64,000 bases of DNA from Sporosarcina koreensis (GTDB lineage Bacteria; Bacillota; Bacilli; Bacillales_A; Planococcaceae): positions 127,774-191,773 of the forward strand of contig NZ_LN651337.1 of NCBI RefSeq assembly GCF_000826145.2, in the 5' to 3' direction. The notes beneath the pieces are model-generated. The model ran no database searches. It was given only the letters and a program-made list of their open reading frames with translations, and had not been told where the DNA came from. This document shows, in pieces, positions 49,927-59,647 of this stretch; the stretch's first letter is position 1; each line of letters opens with the position of its first letter. Position numbers and translations under genes: made by a program.

Positions 49927-51687
49927 ATGAGAAAAACGAAAATTGTCTGTACGATCGGACCAGCAAGTGAATCACCTGAAAAACTGGAACAGCTGATCGA
50001 TGCGGGCATGAACGTCGCACGGCTGAATTTTTCGCACGGGGATCATGAAGAACATCTGAACCGCATCCAGGCGATCCGGAAAGCGGCGGATGCCAAGATG
50101 AAGACCGTCGGGATCCTGCTCGATACGAAAGGTCCGGAAATCCGTACGCATACGATGGAAAACGGCGTGATCGAACTGCGCACCGGTGAAGCTGTAGATG
50201 TCTCGATGACCGAAGTGGTGGGGACGAAAGAACGGTTCTCCATCACGTATGACCAGCTGATCGACGATGTTGATAAAGATGACACAATCCTGCTGGACGA
50301 TGGGTTGATCATGCTGAAAGTGACCGGGAAGGACAAAAGCCAAGGGCTTATCCATACGGTCGTCGTCAATTCAGGTGAACTGAAGAACAAAAAAGGTGTG
50401 AACGTACCCGGCGTTTCGGTCCAGCTGCCCGGCATCACGGAAAAGGACAAGCAGGACATCCTGTTCGGCATTCAGCATGGACTCGACTTCATCGCCGCGT
50501 CGTTCGTGCGCAGACCGGAAGACGTCCTTGAAATCCGGGAATTGCTGGAAAAGAACGGCGGTTCAGCCATCCATATCATCCCGAAGATCGAAAATCGGGA
50601 AGGTGTCGATAATATCGATGCGATCATTGAAGTGTCCGACGGGCTCATGGTCGCGCGCGGAGACCTGGGTGTGGAAATCCCGCCGGAAGAAGTGCCGGTC
50701 ATCCAGAAGGACCTGATCGAAAAATGCAACCAGGCGGGCAAACCGGTCATCACAGCGACGCAGATGCTCGATTCGATGCAGCGCAATCCGCGTCCGACCC
50801 GCGCTGAAGCGAGTGACGTGGCAAACGCCATCTTCGACGGATCCGATGCGATCATGCTGTCAGGTGAAACGGCGGCCGGCCTGTATCCTGCCGAGTCGGT
50901 GGAAACGATGGACCGCATCGCGCGGAAGATCGAGGAGTCATTCGATTACCGTGCGTTCATCACGACTAGACGCCGTGAAAAGCACGGCAATCTGACGGAT
51001 GCGATCGGTCAGGCAGCTGCCTACACGGCCATCAACCTGAACGTCAATGCGGTCATTGCACCGACCGAAAGCGGGACGACTGCGCGGATGATTGCGAAAT
51101 ACCGTCCTGGATGCCCGATCATTTCCGTCACTTCCTCCGAATCGATCGCCCGCAGACTGACACTCGTCTGGGGTGCCTATCCGATTGTCGGCAGACGCGT
51201 CAGCTCCATCGACTCGATTCTTGAGGAATCGGTGGAAGAGAGCGTCAAGCATAAGTATGTCACGCACGGCGATGTCGTCATCATCACAGCAGGCGTGCCG
51301 GTCGGAGAGGCAGGAACGACAAATCTCATGAAGATCCACGTGATCGGCGACATGCTCGCGAAAGGCCAGGGAATCGGGAAGTCGGTCGCCTATGGCCGTG
51401 CGATCATTGCGAATACGCCGGAAGAAGCGGAAGGCTGCGAGTTGGACGGTGCGATTCTTGTGACGAATTCGACGGACCGTGATATGCTTCCTGTACTTGA
51501 AAGATGTGCAGGACTCATCACGGAAGAAGGCGGTCTGACGAGCCATGGGGCAATCGTCGGTCTGAACCTGGGGATCCCTGTCATTGTCGGTGTCGACAGA
51601 GCGACCCAAATCATCAAGCATGATAAGGAAATCACGATGGACGCTGAAACAGGTGTCATTTATAAAGGACATGCCAAAGTACTATAA
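49927..51687 (+). CDS. pyk: Pyruvate kinase with C-terminal PEP-utiliser domain
   Basis: 586 residues (B. subtilis 585). Makes pyruvate and ATP from PEP. The barrel has [30 protein letters not shown] and the signature [15 protein letters not shown]; the usual allosteric domain follows. The last 110 residues form the extra PEP-utiliser-like domain typical of Bacillus enzymes ([20 protein letters not shown]). The upstream in-frame ATG at 49894 is poorly supported; I use the ATG at 49927 by homologue N-terminus ([12 protein letters not shown]). Confidence 0.97.
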   Translation: MRKTKIVCTIGPASESPEKLEQLIDAGMNVARLNFSHGDHEEHLNRIQAIRKAADAKMKTVGILLDTKGPEIRTHTMENGVIELRTGEAVDVSMTEVVGTKERFSITYDQLIDDVDKDDTILLDDGLIMLKVTGKDKSQGLIHTVVVNSGELKNKKGVNVPGVSVQLPGITEKDKQDILFGIQHGLDFIAASFVRRPEDVLEIRELLEKNGGSAIHIIPKIENREGVDNIDAIIEVSDGLMVARGDLGVEIPPEEVPVIQKDLIEKCNQAGKPVITATQMLDSMQRNPRPTRAEASDVANAIFDGSDAIMLSGETAAGLYPAESVETMDRIARKIEESFDYRAFITTRRREKHGNLTDAIGQAAAYTAINLNVNAVIAPTESGTTARMIAKYRPGCPIISVTSSESIARRLTLVWGAYPIVGRRVSSIDSILEESVEESVKHKYVTHGDVVIITAGVPVGEAGTTNLMKIHVIGDMLAKGQGIGKSVAYGRAIIANTPEEAEGCELDGAILVTNSTDRDMLPVLERCAGLITEEGGLTSHGAIVGLNLGIPVIVGVDRATQIIKHDKEITMDAETGVIYKGHAKVL

Positions 51688-51690
51688 ACT

Positions 51691-51728
51691 GAAAAACCGC
51701 TTCCCTGAACAAGGGACAGCGGTTTTTC
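51691..51728 (+). terminator. Terminator after pyk
   Basis: GAAAAACCGCT pairs with AGCGGTTTTTC, with an inner CCCT/AGGG, and ends in a T-run. Only 18 bp separate it from the fxsA start, so fxsA may depend on read-through. Confidence 0.85.
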
Positions 51729-51746
51729 GCAAAAGGAGGCAAAACT

Positions 51747-52130
51747 GTGAAATGGCTCATACTCCTATTCATCGCCGTCCCGGCTGCTGAATTGGCTCTT
51801 CTGCTGGTCGCAGGCAGCCATCTCGGCGTCATTCCGACAATCGCGATCATTTTCATCACCGGTATCGGCGGCGCATACCTCGCGAAACGGCAGGGATTCC
51901 GGGCAATCACTGATTTCCGGCAGCGGATGTCGTTAGGTGATCCCCCAGGACCCGCGATCATCGACGGTCTGCTGATCTTCGCGGGCGGCGTGCTGCTTCT
52001 TGTGCCAGGGTTCATCACCGACGCAGCCGGACTTCTTCTGCTGTTCAGCTGGCCGCGCAAGTGGGTCCGTCCCTTCATCATCCGTCAGATCTATAAAAAG
52101 ATGAAAAAAGGAACCATCATCATCCGCTGA
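51747..52130 (+). CDS. fxsA: FxsA family membrane protein
   Basis: 127 residues. Two to three hydrophobic segments (about 2-22, 26-44, 70-95) and the FxsA pattern (PAAELALL, GGAYLAKRQG, LLLVPGFITDAAGLLLL). FxsA in E. coli relieves phage T7 exclusion by F plasmid; the chromosomal role is unknown. GTG start with SD AAAAGGAGG. Same position after pyk as B. subtilis ytzA. It overlaps the convergent ytvI gene by 11 bp. Confidence 0.88.
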   Translation: MKWLILLFIAVPAAELALLLVAGSHLGVIPTIAIIFITGIGGAYLAKRQGFRAITDFRQRMSLGDPPGPAIIDGLLIFAGGVLLLVPGFITDAAGLLLLFSWPRKWVRPFIIRQIYKKMKKGTIIIR

Positions 52131-53049
52131 ATTTCGGGTGGGTCTTCACCTTCATGGCGATGTACATCAAAAATGGTGTCAGAAGGATGCCCGGCAGGCC
52201 GAATAGATAGAACGAACTCGCCGTGATCAAGAATGCATGGACAGGCTGCACCCGGAACGTGGACGCCCAGAGGTACGACTCGCCGAACTGGCGGCTGAGG
52301 AGTGCCAGGCAGTACAGCAGGAGAAGGGCAGACCCGAACAGCAGATTGCCTGTGTAGTAATAGAAGAGGATCATCGGGAACAGGAACAGCCCGATACCGA
52401 GGAACGGCAGGCTGTCAGCAAGCGCGATGAAAAACGCCGTACCGATCGGTGATGAGAATGACAGCGCAAAGAAACCGGCGGTCAGCAGGAGAAACGTGAG
52501 GCAGAACAGCCGTGCCTCGATGGAGATGAAATGACCGGCAAGTTCGCCGGCTTTCCTGAACAGACGGTGTGCCTGCTCCCGCATCACTTTCGGGAAATAG
52601 ACGAGAAACCAGAAACGGTCCCTTCCCGTCTCCCGGAGGGCGAAGAAAAAGGCGACCAGGAAGATGAACACCGTAAATACTTGCTGGAACAGCAGTGCAG
52701 AGAACGACACGGCATGCTCGACCACCGTGTAGCCTGCAGTCAGTATATGATCCTTGAAAAAGGCGACAGCAACCCCTGACCAATCCTGGCTGCCGGTCAG
52801 CGGCTCCAGATGCCGTTCGGCTGTAGTGAGGGTCTCCATCATACTGTGCGTCACCATGAATGACAGACCGGCCAGCACACTGATCATGACGCCCATCGAC
52901 AGCAAGGTGGCGAGCGTCCGCGGAACTCTCAGCACATCATGGAACAGTCTCATCAGCGGTGCTGCAAAGTATGCCAGTATAATTGCGACCCCGGCGGGCG
53001 GCACGGCAAAGAGGAACAGCCCGCCCGCCACTGCGGGCAGGAAAGGCAT
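52120..53049 (-). CDS. ytvI: YtvI, AI-2E/UPF0118 family permease-like protein
   Basis: 309 residues from the ATG at 53049, which has SD AAGGA seven bases upstream. The open frame runs on to an ATG at 53142, but that start has no SD and lies in the citZ -35 box. About seven to eight membrane segments with the family pattern (IILAYFAAPLMRLFHDVLRVPR near the N-terminus, ADSLPFLGIG, LPGILLTPFLM). The N-terminal membrane segment is shorter than in typical members (about 370 residues). Transport substrate unknown. Confidence 0.75.
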   Translation of the reverse strand: MPFLPAVAGGLFLFAVPPAGVAIILAYFAAPLMRLFHDVLRVPRTLATLLSMGVMISVLAGLSFMVTHSMMETLTTAERHLEPLTGSQDWSGVAVAFFKDHILTAGYTVVEHAVSFSALLFQQVFTVFIFLVAFFFALRETGRDRFWFLVYFPKVMREQAHRLFRKAGELAGHFISIEARLFCLTFLLLTAGFFALSFSSPIGTAFFIALADSLPFLGIGLFLFPMILFYYYTGNLLFGSALLLLYCLALLSRQFGESYLWASTFRVQPVHAFLITASSFYLFGLPGILLTPFLMYIAMKVKTHPKFSG

Positions 53050-53141
53050 GATGAAGTCCTTGAAAACCGTATAAGTATTCCAATTTCTGATTGCTGAACA
53101 CTCCCCGATAACAGATTTCCTCCGAATTGTGTGCATTATCA

Positions 53142-53170
53142 TTCACAAAACAGACAAAGTTTACTATAAT
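53142..53170 (+). promoter_or_regulatory. citZ promoter
   Basis: TTCACA (53142-53147), 17-bp spacer, TATAAT (53165-53170). Confidence 0.65.
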
Positions 53171-53176
53171 GACAGA

Positions 53177-53190
53177 TGTAAGCGTTTTTA
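53177..53190 (+). promoter_or_regulatory. cre-like CcpA box downstream of the citZ -10
   Basis: TGTAAGCGTTTTTA matches TGWAARCGYTWNCW with one mismatch and begins six bases after the -10 box, over the predicted start site. CcpA repression of citZ is known in B. subtilis. Confidence 0.7.
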
Positions 53191-53282
53191 GCGGAACCAA
53201 TATAATCAGAACAGCCGTATGTCCGGACCGGCAGATGAGAAGACCGAGGATGCAGCGGCTGCTGACTGAAGGAGAGAGTTTC

Positions 53283-54398
53283 ATGACATCTACTAAAGGT
53301 TTAGAAGGAATTGTAGCGACACAATCCTCGATCAGTTCAATCATCGATGATACCCTTACATACGTCGGGTATGACATTGACGATCTGGCTAACAATGCAA
53401 GTTTCGAGGAAGTAGTCTATCTTCTATGGCACTTGCGGCTTCCAAAAGAAGATGAGCTTGCCGAACTGAAACAGCAATTGGCGGATAACATGTCCCTGCC
53501 TGATGAAGTTCTCGCTCATTTCAAAACGTATCCGATCAAAAACGTACATCCAATGGCGGCTCTGCGCACAGCAATCTCCATGTTAGGGTTATATGACGAA
53601 GAAGCGGAAGATATGTCCAAGGAAGCGAACTACAAGAAGGCGGTCAAGCTCCAGGCGAAGATCGCGGCAGTCGTGACGGCATTCGCCCGCATCCGGAAAG
53701 GTCTGGAGCCGGTCGCTCCGGATACTTCACTCGGCTATGCGGCGAACTTCATGTATATGCTGAAAGGCGAGAAGCCGGAAGACGTGGAGATCGAAGCATT
53801 CAACAAGGCGCTCGTCCTTCATGCCGACCACGAACTGAATGCGTCCACATTCACAGCACGTGTCTGTGTTGCGACATTATCCGATATGTATTCAGGCGTG
53901 ACAGCGGCAATCGGCGCGTTGAAAGGTCCTCTCCATGGTGGTGCCAACGAGCAGGTCATGAAGATGCTCATGGAGATCGGCAGCGAAGAGAACGTGGACA
54001 AGTATATCCATGGCAAGCTCGAAAACAAAGAGAAGATCATGGGCTTCGGCCACCGTGTCTACCGCAAAGGGGATCCGCGTGCAAAGCACCTGCGTGAAAT
54101 GTCCGAAAAACTTACGGAACTCCGGGGTGAAGGCAAGTATTTCCGTATGTCCGAGCAGATCGCCGGCATCGTGACAGGCGAAAAGAAACTGCCGCCGAAT
54201 GTTGATTTTTACTCGGCATCGGTATATCATTCACTTGGGATTGACCATGATCTGTTCACGCCGATCTTCGCGGTTTCCCGTATTTCGGGCTGGATTGCAC
54301 ACATTCTGGAACAGTACGAAAACAATCGTCTGATCCGTCCGCGTGCGGAGTACACAGGTCCTGATATGCAGAAATACGTACCGATCGAAGAACGGTAA
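53283..54398 (+). CDS. citZ: Citrate synthase CitZ
   Basis: 371 residues (B. subtilis CitZ 372). Condenses acetyl-CoA with oxaloacetate. The active-site stretches [41 protein letters not shown] and the late acidic/His region are present. The ATG at 53283 has SD GAAGGAGAG; the much longer frame upstream covers the promoter and is not used. The leader is about 105 nt. Followed by icd across a strong hairpin. Confidence 0.97.
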   Translation: MTSTKGLEGIVATQSSISSIIDDTLTYVGYDIDDLANNASFEEVVYLLWHLRLPKEDELAELKQQLADNMSLPDEVLAHFKTYPIKNVHPMAALRTAISMLGLYDEEAEDMSKEANYKKAVKLQAKIAAVVTAFARIRKGLEPVAPDTSLGYAANFMYMLKGEKPEDVEIEAFNKALVLHADHELNASTFTARVCVATLSDMYSGVTAAIGALKGPLHGGANEQVMKMLMEIGSEENVDKYIHGKLENKEKIMGFGHRVYRKGDPRAKHLREMSEKLTELRGEGKYFRMSEQIAGIVTGEKKLPPNVDFYSASVYHSLGIDHDLFTPIFAVSRISGWIAHILEQYENNRLIRPRAEYTGPDMQKYVPIEER

Positions 54399-54418
54399 GC
54401 AGCAGGAAAGACGATAGT

Positions 54419-54444
54419 GGGGCGGTATGCGCGCATACCGGCCC
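54419..54444. promoter_or_regulatory. Strong palindromic hairpin between citZ and icd
   Basis: CGGTATGCGCGCATACCG (54423-54440) is a perfect 18-bp palindrome, extended by GGG/CCC arms across one mismatch. No T-tract follows, so it is not a standard terminator; a TATACT lies directly downstream at 54445. Confidence 0.75.
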
Positions 54445-54472
54445 TATACTTATGATTCAGGGAGGAATTTTA

Positions 54473-55741
54473 ATGGCTAACGAAGGTAAAATCACAGTAA
54501 CTGACGGTAAATTGAATGTACCGGATCACGCAGTAATCCCTTTCATCATCGGTGACGGCACAGGCCCTGATATTTGGCATGCGGCATCCCGCGTCCTTGA
54601 AAGCGCTGTGGACAAAGCATATGACGGCAAGCGCAAGATCGAGTGGAAGGAAGTACTCGCAGGGGAGAAGGCATTCAACGAAACAGGAGAATGGCTGCCG
54701 CAGGAAACGCTTGATACGATCGAGGACTATCTCATCGCCATCAAAGGACCTCTGACTACACCGATCGGCGGCGGGTTCCGTTCATTGAACGTAGCGCTCC
54801 GTCAGGAACTGGACCTCTATACATGCCTGCGTCCGGTCCGCTACTTCGAAGGTGTCCCTTCACCTGTCAAGCATCCGGAAGACTGTGATATGGTCATCTT
54901 CCGTGAAAACACAGAAGATATCTACGCAGGGATCGAGTACAAAGAAGGCACTCCGGAAGTCAAGAAAGTGATCGAGTTCCTCCAGAACGAAATGGGCGCG
55001 AAAAACATCCGGTTCCCTGAAACTTCAGGTATCGGCATCAAGCCGATCTCAGAGGAAGGAACGAAGCGTCTTGTGCGCGGTGCTTTGAACTATGCAATCA
55101 AAGAAGGACGCAAATCCGTTACACTCGTACACAAAGGCAACATCATGAAGTTCACGGAAGGCGCCTTCAAGAACTGGGGCTATGAAGTGGCTGAACAGGA
55201 GTTCGGCGACAAAGTATTCACATGGAACGAATACGACCGCATCAAGGACGAGCAGGGTACGGATGCAGCGAACAAAGCGCAGTCTGATGCCGAAGCGGCA
55301 GGCAAGATCATCGTGAAGGATTCCATCGCGGACATCTTCCTCCAGCAGATCCTGACACGTCCGAAAGAATTCGACGTCGTTGCGACAATGAACCTGAACG
55401 GCGACTACATTTCAGATGCACTTGCAGCACAGGTCGGCGGCATCGGTATCGCACCAGGAGCCAACATCAACTACGATACTGGCCACGCGATCTTCGAAGC
55501 GACTCACGGAACTGCACCGAAATACGCAGGTCTTGACAAAGTGAACCCATCCTCCCTTCTTCTTTCCGGCGTCATGATGCTTGAGCACCTTGGCTGGAAC
55601 GAAGCGGCTGACATGATCACGAAGTCGATCGAGAAGACGATCGCTTCGAAAGTTGTCACGTACGACTTCGCACGTCTCATGGACGGTGCAACCGAAGTGA
55701 AGACATCCGAGTTCGCAGACGAGCTCATCAAAAACCTGTAA
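54473..55741 (+). CDS. icd: Isocitrate dehydrogenase (NADP)
   Basis: 422 residues (B. subtilis 423). Oxidative decarboxylation of isocitrate to 2-oxoglutarate. Substrate loop [15 protein letters not shown] with S104 (the phosphorylatable serine in enteric enzymes), YRxE-type [13 protein letters not shown], and the nucleotide site HGTAPKYAG typical of NADP forms. The ATG at 54473 follows GGGAGGAA; an earlier in-frame ATG overlaps that SD. citZ-icd-mdh is the Bacillus citrate operon order. Confidence 0.97.
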   Translation: MANEGKITVTDGKLNVPDHAVIPFIIGDGTGPDIWHAASRVLESAVDKAYDGKRKIEWKEVLAGEKAFNETGEWLPQETLDTIEDYLIAIKGPLTTPIGGGFRSLNVALRQELDLYTCLRPVRYFEGVPSPVKHPEDCDMVIFRENTEDIYAGIEYKEGTPEVKKVIEFLQNEMGAKNIRFPETSGIGIKPISEEGTKRLVRGALNYAIKEGRKSVTLVHKGNIMKFTEGAFKNWGYEVAEQEFGDKVFTWNEYDRIKDEQGTDAANKAQSDAEAAGKIIVKDSIADIFLQQILTRPKEFDVVATMNLNGDYISDALAAQVGGIGIAPGANINYDTGHAIFEATHGTAPKYAGLDKVNPSSLLLSGVMMLEHLGWNEAADMITKSIEKTIASKVVTYDFARLMDGATEVKTSEFADELIKNL

Positions 55742-55783
55742 GAGTACGAACTGTACGGTCAGGCACTCAATAGACAAGAAGAC

Positions 55784-55823
55784 AAAAAGCAGATGCTATC
55801 CAGACAGCCTCTGCTTTTTGTTT
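55784..55823 (+). terminator. Terminator after icd
   Basis: AAAAAGCAGA-GCT pairs with AGC-TCTGCTTTTT with a mismatch, ending in a T-run. It would separate citZ-icd from mdh. Confidence 0.82.
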
Positions 55824-55905
55824 ACAGAAAAATACCGGATGCATCCCATGACCGGCCGACAGGGCCAGCGGACTATCATCTCACTAAGGAAAGGGCGTTT
55901 TCGTT

Positions 55906-56847
55906 ATGGTATTGGCACGTAAAAAAGTAACAGTGATCGGTTCAGGATTCACAGGAGCGACAGCCGCATTCCTCATTGCGCAGAAAGAACTGGCGGATGT
56001 CGTCCTGGTCGATATCCCGGATATGGAAAAACCGGCACAGGGCAAAGCGCTTGATATGCTGGAGTCCGGTCCCATCCTCGGCTTCGATGCACAAGTCACG
56101 GGAACCGCGGACTATGCGGATACGAAGAATTCCGACCTGGTGATCATCACCGCAGGCATCGCCCGGAAGCCGGGCATGAGCCGTGACGACCTTGTACAGA
56201 CGAACCAGAAGGTCATGAAATCCGTGACACAGGAAATCGTCAGACATTCTCCGGAGACGACGATCCTCGTCCTGACGAACCCGGTGGATGCCATGACGTA
56301 TACGGTTTTCAAAGAATCCGGCTTCCCGAAAGAGCGTGTGATCGGCCAGTCCGGTGTTCTTGACACAGCGAGATTCCGTACATTCGTGGCACAGGAGCTG
56401 GGCGTCTCCGTCAAAGACGTGACAGGATTTGTTCTCGGCGGACATGGGGATGACATGGTGCCGCTCGTACGCTGCTCGGCAGCCGGCGGCGTCCCGCTCG
56501 ACACTTTGATGACAGGCGAGCGCATTGCGGAAATCGTGGAGCGGACGAGGAAAGGCGGGGCGGAGATCGTCAATCTGCTCGGCAGCGGATCTGCATACTA
56601 TGCGCCTGCCGCAGCTCTCGCGGAGATGGCGGAAACAATCCTGAAAGACCAGAAACGGGTCATCCCGGCGATTGCTTACTTGGAGGGCGAATACGGCATG
56701 GACGGCATCTATCTCGGTGTACCGGTCATTTTGGGGAAAGGCGGTATAGAAAAAATTGTTGAACTCGAACTGACGGACGATGAAAAAGCAGCCCTGCAGA
56801 AGTCCGCGGACTCTGTGAAAGCCGTCATGGCCGTATTGACGGACTGA
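55906..56847 (+). CDS. mdh: Malate dehydrogenase (LDH-like type)
   Basis: 313 residues. NAD-dependent oxidation of malate to oxaloacetate. NAD loop GSGFTGA and the Asp at the end of strand two (VLVDIPD), substrate arginines R87 and R93 in [18 protein letters not shown] and the catalytic His in GGHGDDMVP are present; R87 in the mobile loop marks malate over lactate. SD AAGGAAAGGG is slightly far from the ATG. Confidence 0.96.
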   Translation: MVLARKKVTVIGSGFTGATAAFLIAQKELADVVLVDIPDMEKPAQGKALDMLESGPILGFDAQVTGTADYADTKNSDLVIITAGIARKPGMSRDDLVQTNQKVMKSVTQEIVRHSPETTILVLTNPVDAMTYTVFKESGFPKERVIGQSGVLDTARFRTFVAQELGVSVKDVTGFVLGGHGDDMVPLVRCSAAGGVPLDTLMTGERIAEIVERTRKGGAEIVNLLGSGSAYYAPAAALAEMAETILKDQKRVIPAIAYLEGEYGMDGIYLGVPVILGKGGIEKIVELELTDDEKAALQKSADSVKAVMAVLTD

Positions 56848-56936
56848 CCCGCGCGCGGTCAGATGGTGCTCCATTCCTTTTTGCAGTATGGTAAACTTTA
56901 GCTGGTTTCATCACATTTCCATGAGGGGGACTTTAT

Positions 56937-57416
56937 TTGATACTTGGGAAGAAACGAAGAGTCGGCAGAGCGATTAACGAAATCAAAGTCGGTGAGAAAC
57001 TGAAATTGACGGAAAAGATCGAGGACCGCGATCTGCTGCTCTACCTCGGCCTGACGAACGATCCGAATCCGATCTACATTCAGCACGATTTTGCATCCCA
57101 GACAGACGTCGAGCGGCCGATCGTCCCGACGCTTATGCTGACAGGCATCCTCACATCCGCCATTTCGAAATACCTGCCGGGTCCCGGGACGTATGTGCAG
57201 TCGCAGCACCTGGACTTTCCAGTGCCGCTCCATCATTATGAAACGATCGAAATCACACTGGAGATCATCGAAATCGACACGGACAGCAACCAGGCTGTCA
57301 TCCATGCGGAAGGCCGGAACGAAGCAGGGGCTGTCGTGGTCGAAGGACGGATTGCCATCGTGCCGCCTGCGCTGAAAAACCGTCAGCTGACGTCCCAGAC
57401 ATTGGATAATTTCTGA
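56937..57416 (+). CDS. MaoC-like hotdog dehydratase domain protein
   Basis: 159 residues with a TTG start and SD GAGGGGG. Single hotdog fold with the MaoC/R-hydratase motif in YLGLTNDPNPIYIQHDFA (Asp, Asn-Pro, His), followed by RPIVPTLMLTGILTSAIS. Related enzymes hydrate 2-enoyl-CoA or a similar enoyl thioester. It stands between mdh and phoP, a slot empty in B. subtilis, and its stop abuts the phoP start. Substrate unknown. Confidence 0.8.
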   Translation: MILGKKRRVGRAINEIKVGEKLKLTEKIEDRDLLLYLGLTNDPNPIYIQHDFASQTDVERPIVPTLMLTGILTSAISKYLPGPGTYVQSQHLDFPVPLHHYETIEITLEIIEIDTDSNQAVIHAEGRNEAGAVVVEGRIAIVPPALKNRQLTSQTLDNF

Positions 57417-58124
57417 ATGGGTACCGCAGAGCAACGCATGCAGACCATCCTCATCGTAGAAGATGATCCATCGATCTCAAAACTCATCGATTACAACTTG
57501 AAGCAGGCCGGCTACCATACGCTGACCGCAATGGATGGCCTTGAAGCGCTGAAGGCTGCCGCAACAGAAGGACCCGACCTCATCCTTCTCGATCTCATGC
57601 TGCCGGGGATCGACGGAATTGAAGTCTGCCGGCGGCTGCGCAGCCAGCAGATCGAAATCCCGATCATCATGCTCACGGCGAGGACCGAAGAGGCCGACAA
57701 AGTCCGTGGTTTGGAGATCGGCGCGGACGATTATATGACGAAACCATTCAGTCCCCGTGAGCTGACCGCACGTGTGAAGGCCGTCCTGAGACGGATGGGG
57801 AACCAGCCGTCTCAGGAGGCTGTCATTTCGCTGAACGGCATCACTGTCTATCCCGACCGGTACGCAACGGAACTGAATGGGGAACCGCTCGATTTCACGC
57901 CGAAGGAATTCGAACTGCTCGTCCATCTCATGAGAAACAAAAACCGTGTGCTCTCCCGGGACCAATTGCTCCAGGCTGTCTGGAATTACGAATTCAGCGG
58001 AGACACCCGCATCGTCGATGTCCATATCAGTCATCTGCGCGATAAGATCGAATTAGATACGAAAAAACCGCAGTCCATCAAGACGCTGCGGGGAATCGGC
58101 TACAAATTCGAGGTGAACCCATGA
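57417..58124 (+). CDS. phoP: Response regulator PhoP (OmpR family)
   Basis: 235 residues. Receiver domain with the acidic pair EDD (15-17), phosphoacceptor D59 (LLDLMLPG) and Lys in MTKPFSPRE, then an OmpR-type winged-helix DNA-binding domain. PhoP activates phosphate-starvation genes when phosphorylated by PhoR. An internal ATG at 57438 (MQTILIVEDD) is closer to the homologue N-terminus, so the start is uncertain by seven codons. The stop overlaps phoR (ATGA). mdh-phoP-phoR-polA is the Bacillus order, here with one extra gene. Confidence 0.93.
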   Translation: MGTAEQRMQTILIVEDDPSISKLIDYNLKQAGYHTLTAMDGLEALKAAATEGPDLILLDLMLPGIDGIEVCRRLRSQQIEIPIIMLTARTEEADKVRGLEIGADDYMTKPFSPRELTARVKAVLRRMGNQPSQEAVISLNGITVYPDRYATELNGEPLDFTPKEFELLVHLMRNKNRVLSRDQLLQAVWNYEFSGDTRIVDVHISHLRDKIELDTKKPQSIKTLRGIGYKFEVNP

Positions 58125-59548
58125 AAACGGAGGGTCATACGTCCAGGATCCTGCTGACCGCGTGCGCAGTTCTCGTCGTATTCTCGGTCGTATCGTGGAT
58201 CGTACTCAGCCAGTTCTTCAATATCTTTGCGAAAGACACGGATTCCGGCCTTGAACAGCGGTACTGGCTGTACTTGACAGTCGTCATCTTGCTGTTCCTC
58301 GTCATCAGTCTCTTCATCGTCTCCCGTATTCTGTACCATTTCACGAAGCCGGTCGATGAAATTGCCATGGTGGCGGATAAATTGGCGGCAGGCGATTACA
58401 AAACCCGGGCTGCGGTGAGTGAATTCAGTGATCTCGGCAACATCGCCGCCTCGCTTAATAAAGTAGCACAAACCGGACAGGAGACTCAGATGGTGCGATC
58501 CATGGAGAAAGAGCGGCTGAAGACGCTGATTGAAAGTATCGGCAGCAGCCTGCTCATGCTCGGCAGGGGCGGCACGGTGAACCTCATGAACGGCGTGTTT
58601 GCCCAGACGTTCCATACATCCTCTCAGGAACTCATCGGTAAATCGTTCAAGGAGATCGGGCTGCCTGCGGAAGCGGAACAGCTGATTGAAAACGTCTTCC
58701 TGTCCGAGCAGGTGCACGAACGGCCGATCCGCCTGAACAGGAACGGGGCGCCGGTCGATCTGAACGTCTATGGCGCGCCGGTCATCGGACGCCACGGCAA
58801 CTGGCTCGGAATCATCGTCGTCTTCCACGACATCTCGAAAATCATCCGGCTCGAAGAGATCAGGAAAGACTTCGTGGCCAATGTATCCCATGAGCTTCGG
58901 ACGCCTGTCACGTCCATCAAAGGATTCGCAGAGACGCTGCTGGACGGGGCGCTTGACGATCCGGAAATCTCCCGGGAATTCATCCGGATCATCGAGAAGG
59001 AGAGCACCCGTCTCCATTCGCTCGTCACCGATCTGCTGGAACTCTCGGGTATCGAGCAGCACAGCTTCAGGCTCGATATCGACCGGATTGACGTAACAGC
59101 AATCATAGCCGAAGCGGAGGAACTGGTATCGAAACGGCTCGCGGAAAAAGGGATGCGGCTGACTGTCATGGCCCCTGAAGAAGCGGTCATCGAAGCCGAC
59201 GGCCGCCGGCTGATGCAAGTGCTCGTCAACCTGCTCGCCAATGCAATCGCCTATTCGAAAAACGGAACAATAATCCGGATCACCGTGCGGATTGATGGCG
59301 GCAGTCTCATTCTCTCCGTGGCTGACGAAGGTATCGGAATTGACCCGGATAAGATTCCCCGCCTGTTCGAGCGGTTTTACCGGGCCGATCTGGCGAGAAG
59401 CCGGGAGTCGGGCGGCACGGGACTCGGACTTGCAATCGTCAAGCACCTTGTCGAAGCGCACGGCGGAGACGTATGGGTCGAGAGTGAAGTCGGCAACGGC
59501 TCGGAGTTTTTTGTCCGTCTTCCGATCCATCAGCTGCCGCGGCCATAA
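58121..59548 (+). CDS. phoR: Sensor histidine kinase PhoR, shortened extracytoplasmic part
   Basis: 475 residues against 579 in B. subtilis. Two membrane segments (about 10-31 and 47-68) are separated by only some 15 residues, so the extracytoplasmic PAS-like domain is absent. HAMP (about 69-120), cytoplasmic PAS (about 130-235), HisKA with VSHELRTP (H257) and HATPase with N, G1 (DEGIGI) and G2 ([12 protein letters not shown]) boxes follow. Phosphorylates PhoP on phosphate limitation. Loss of the outer domain implies sensing through the membrane or the inner PAS. Confidence 0.92.
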   Translation: MKTEGHTSRILLTACAVLVVFSVVSWIVLSQFFNIFAKDTDSGLEQRYWLYLTVVILLFLVISLFIVSRILYHFTKPVDEIAMVADKLAAGDYKTRAAVSEFSDLGNIAASLNKVAQTGQETQMVRSMEKERLKTLIESIGSSLLMLGRGGTVNLMNGVFAQTFHTSSQELIGKSFKEIGLPAEAEQLIENVFLSEQVHERPIRLNRNGAPVDLNVYGAPVIGRHGNWLGIIVVFHDISKIIRLEEIRKDFVANVSHELRTPVTSIKGFAETLLDGALDDPEISREFIRIIEKESTRLHSLVTDLLELSGIEQHSFRLDIDRIDVTAIIAEAEELVSKRLAEKGMRLTVMAPEEAVIEADGRRLMQVLVNLLANAIAYSKNGTIIRITVRIDGGSLILSVADEGIGIDPDKIPRLFERFYRADLARSRESGGTGLGLAIVKHLVEAHGGDVWVESEVGNGSEFFVRLPIHQLPRP

Positions 59549-59647
59549 CTGACAGCCATGACACATCGCGTCGTTTTCTTTTCATCCTGCCTGCATGGTA
59601 AGATGGGGGGAGACGACGTTTTTTTGACGAAGGAGTGGACGAGTGAC

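Noticed and set aside
53050-53142. Longer N-terminus for ytvI
   Set aside because: The ATG at 53142 lacks an SD and would place coding sequence over the citZ -35 region; the ATG at 53049 has AAGGA at good spacing.
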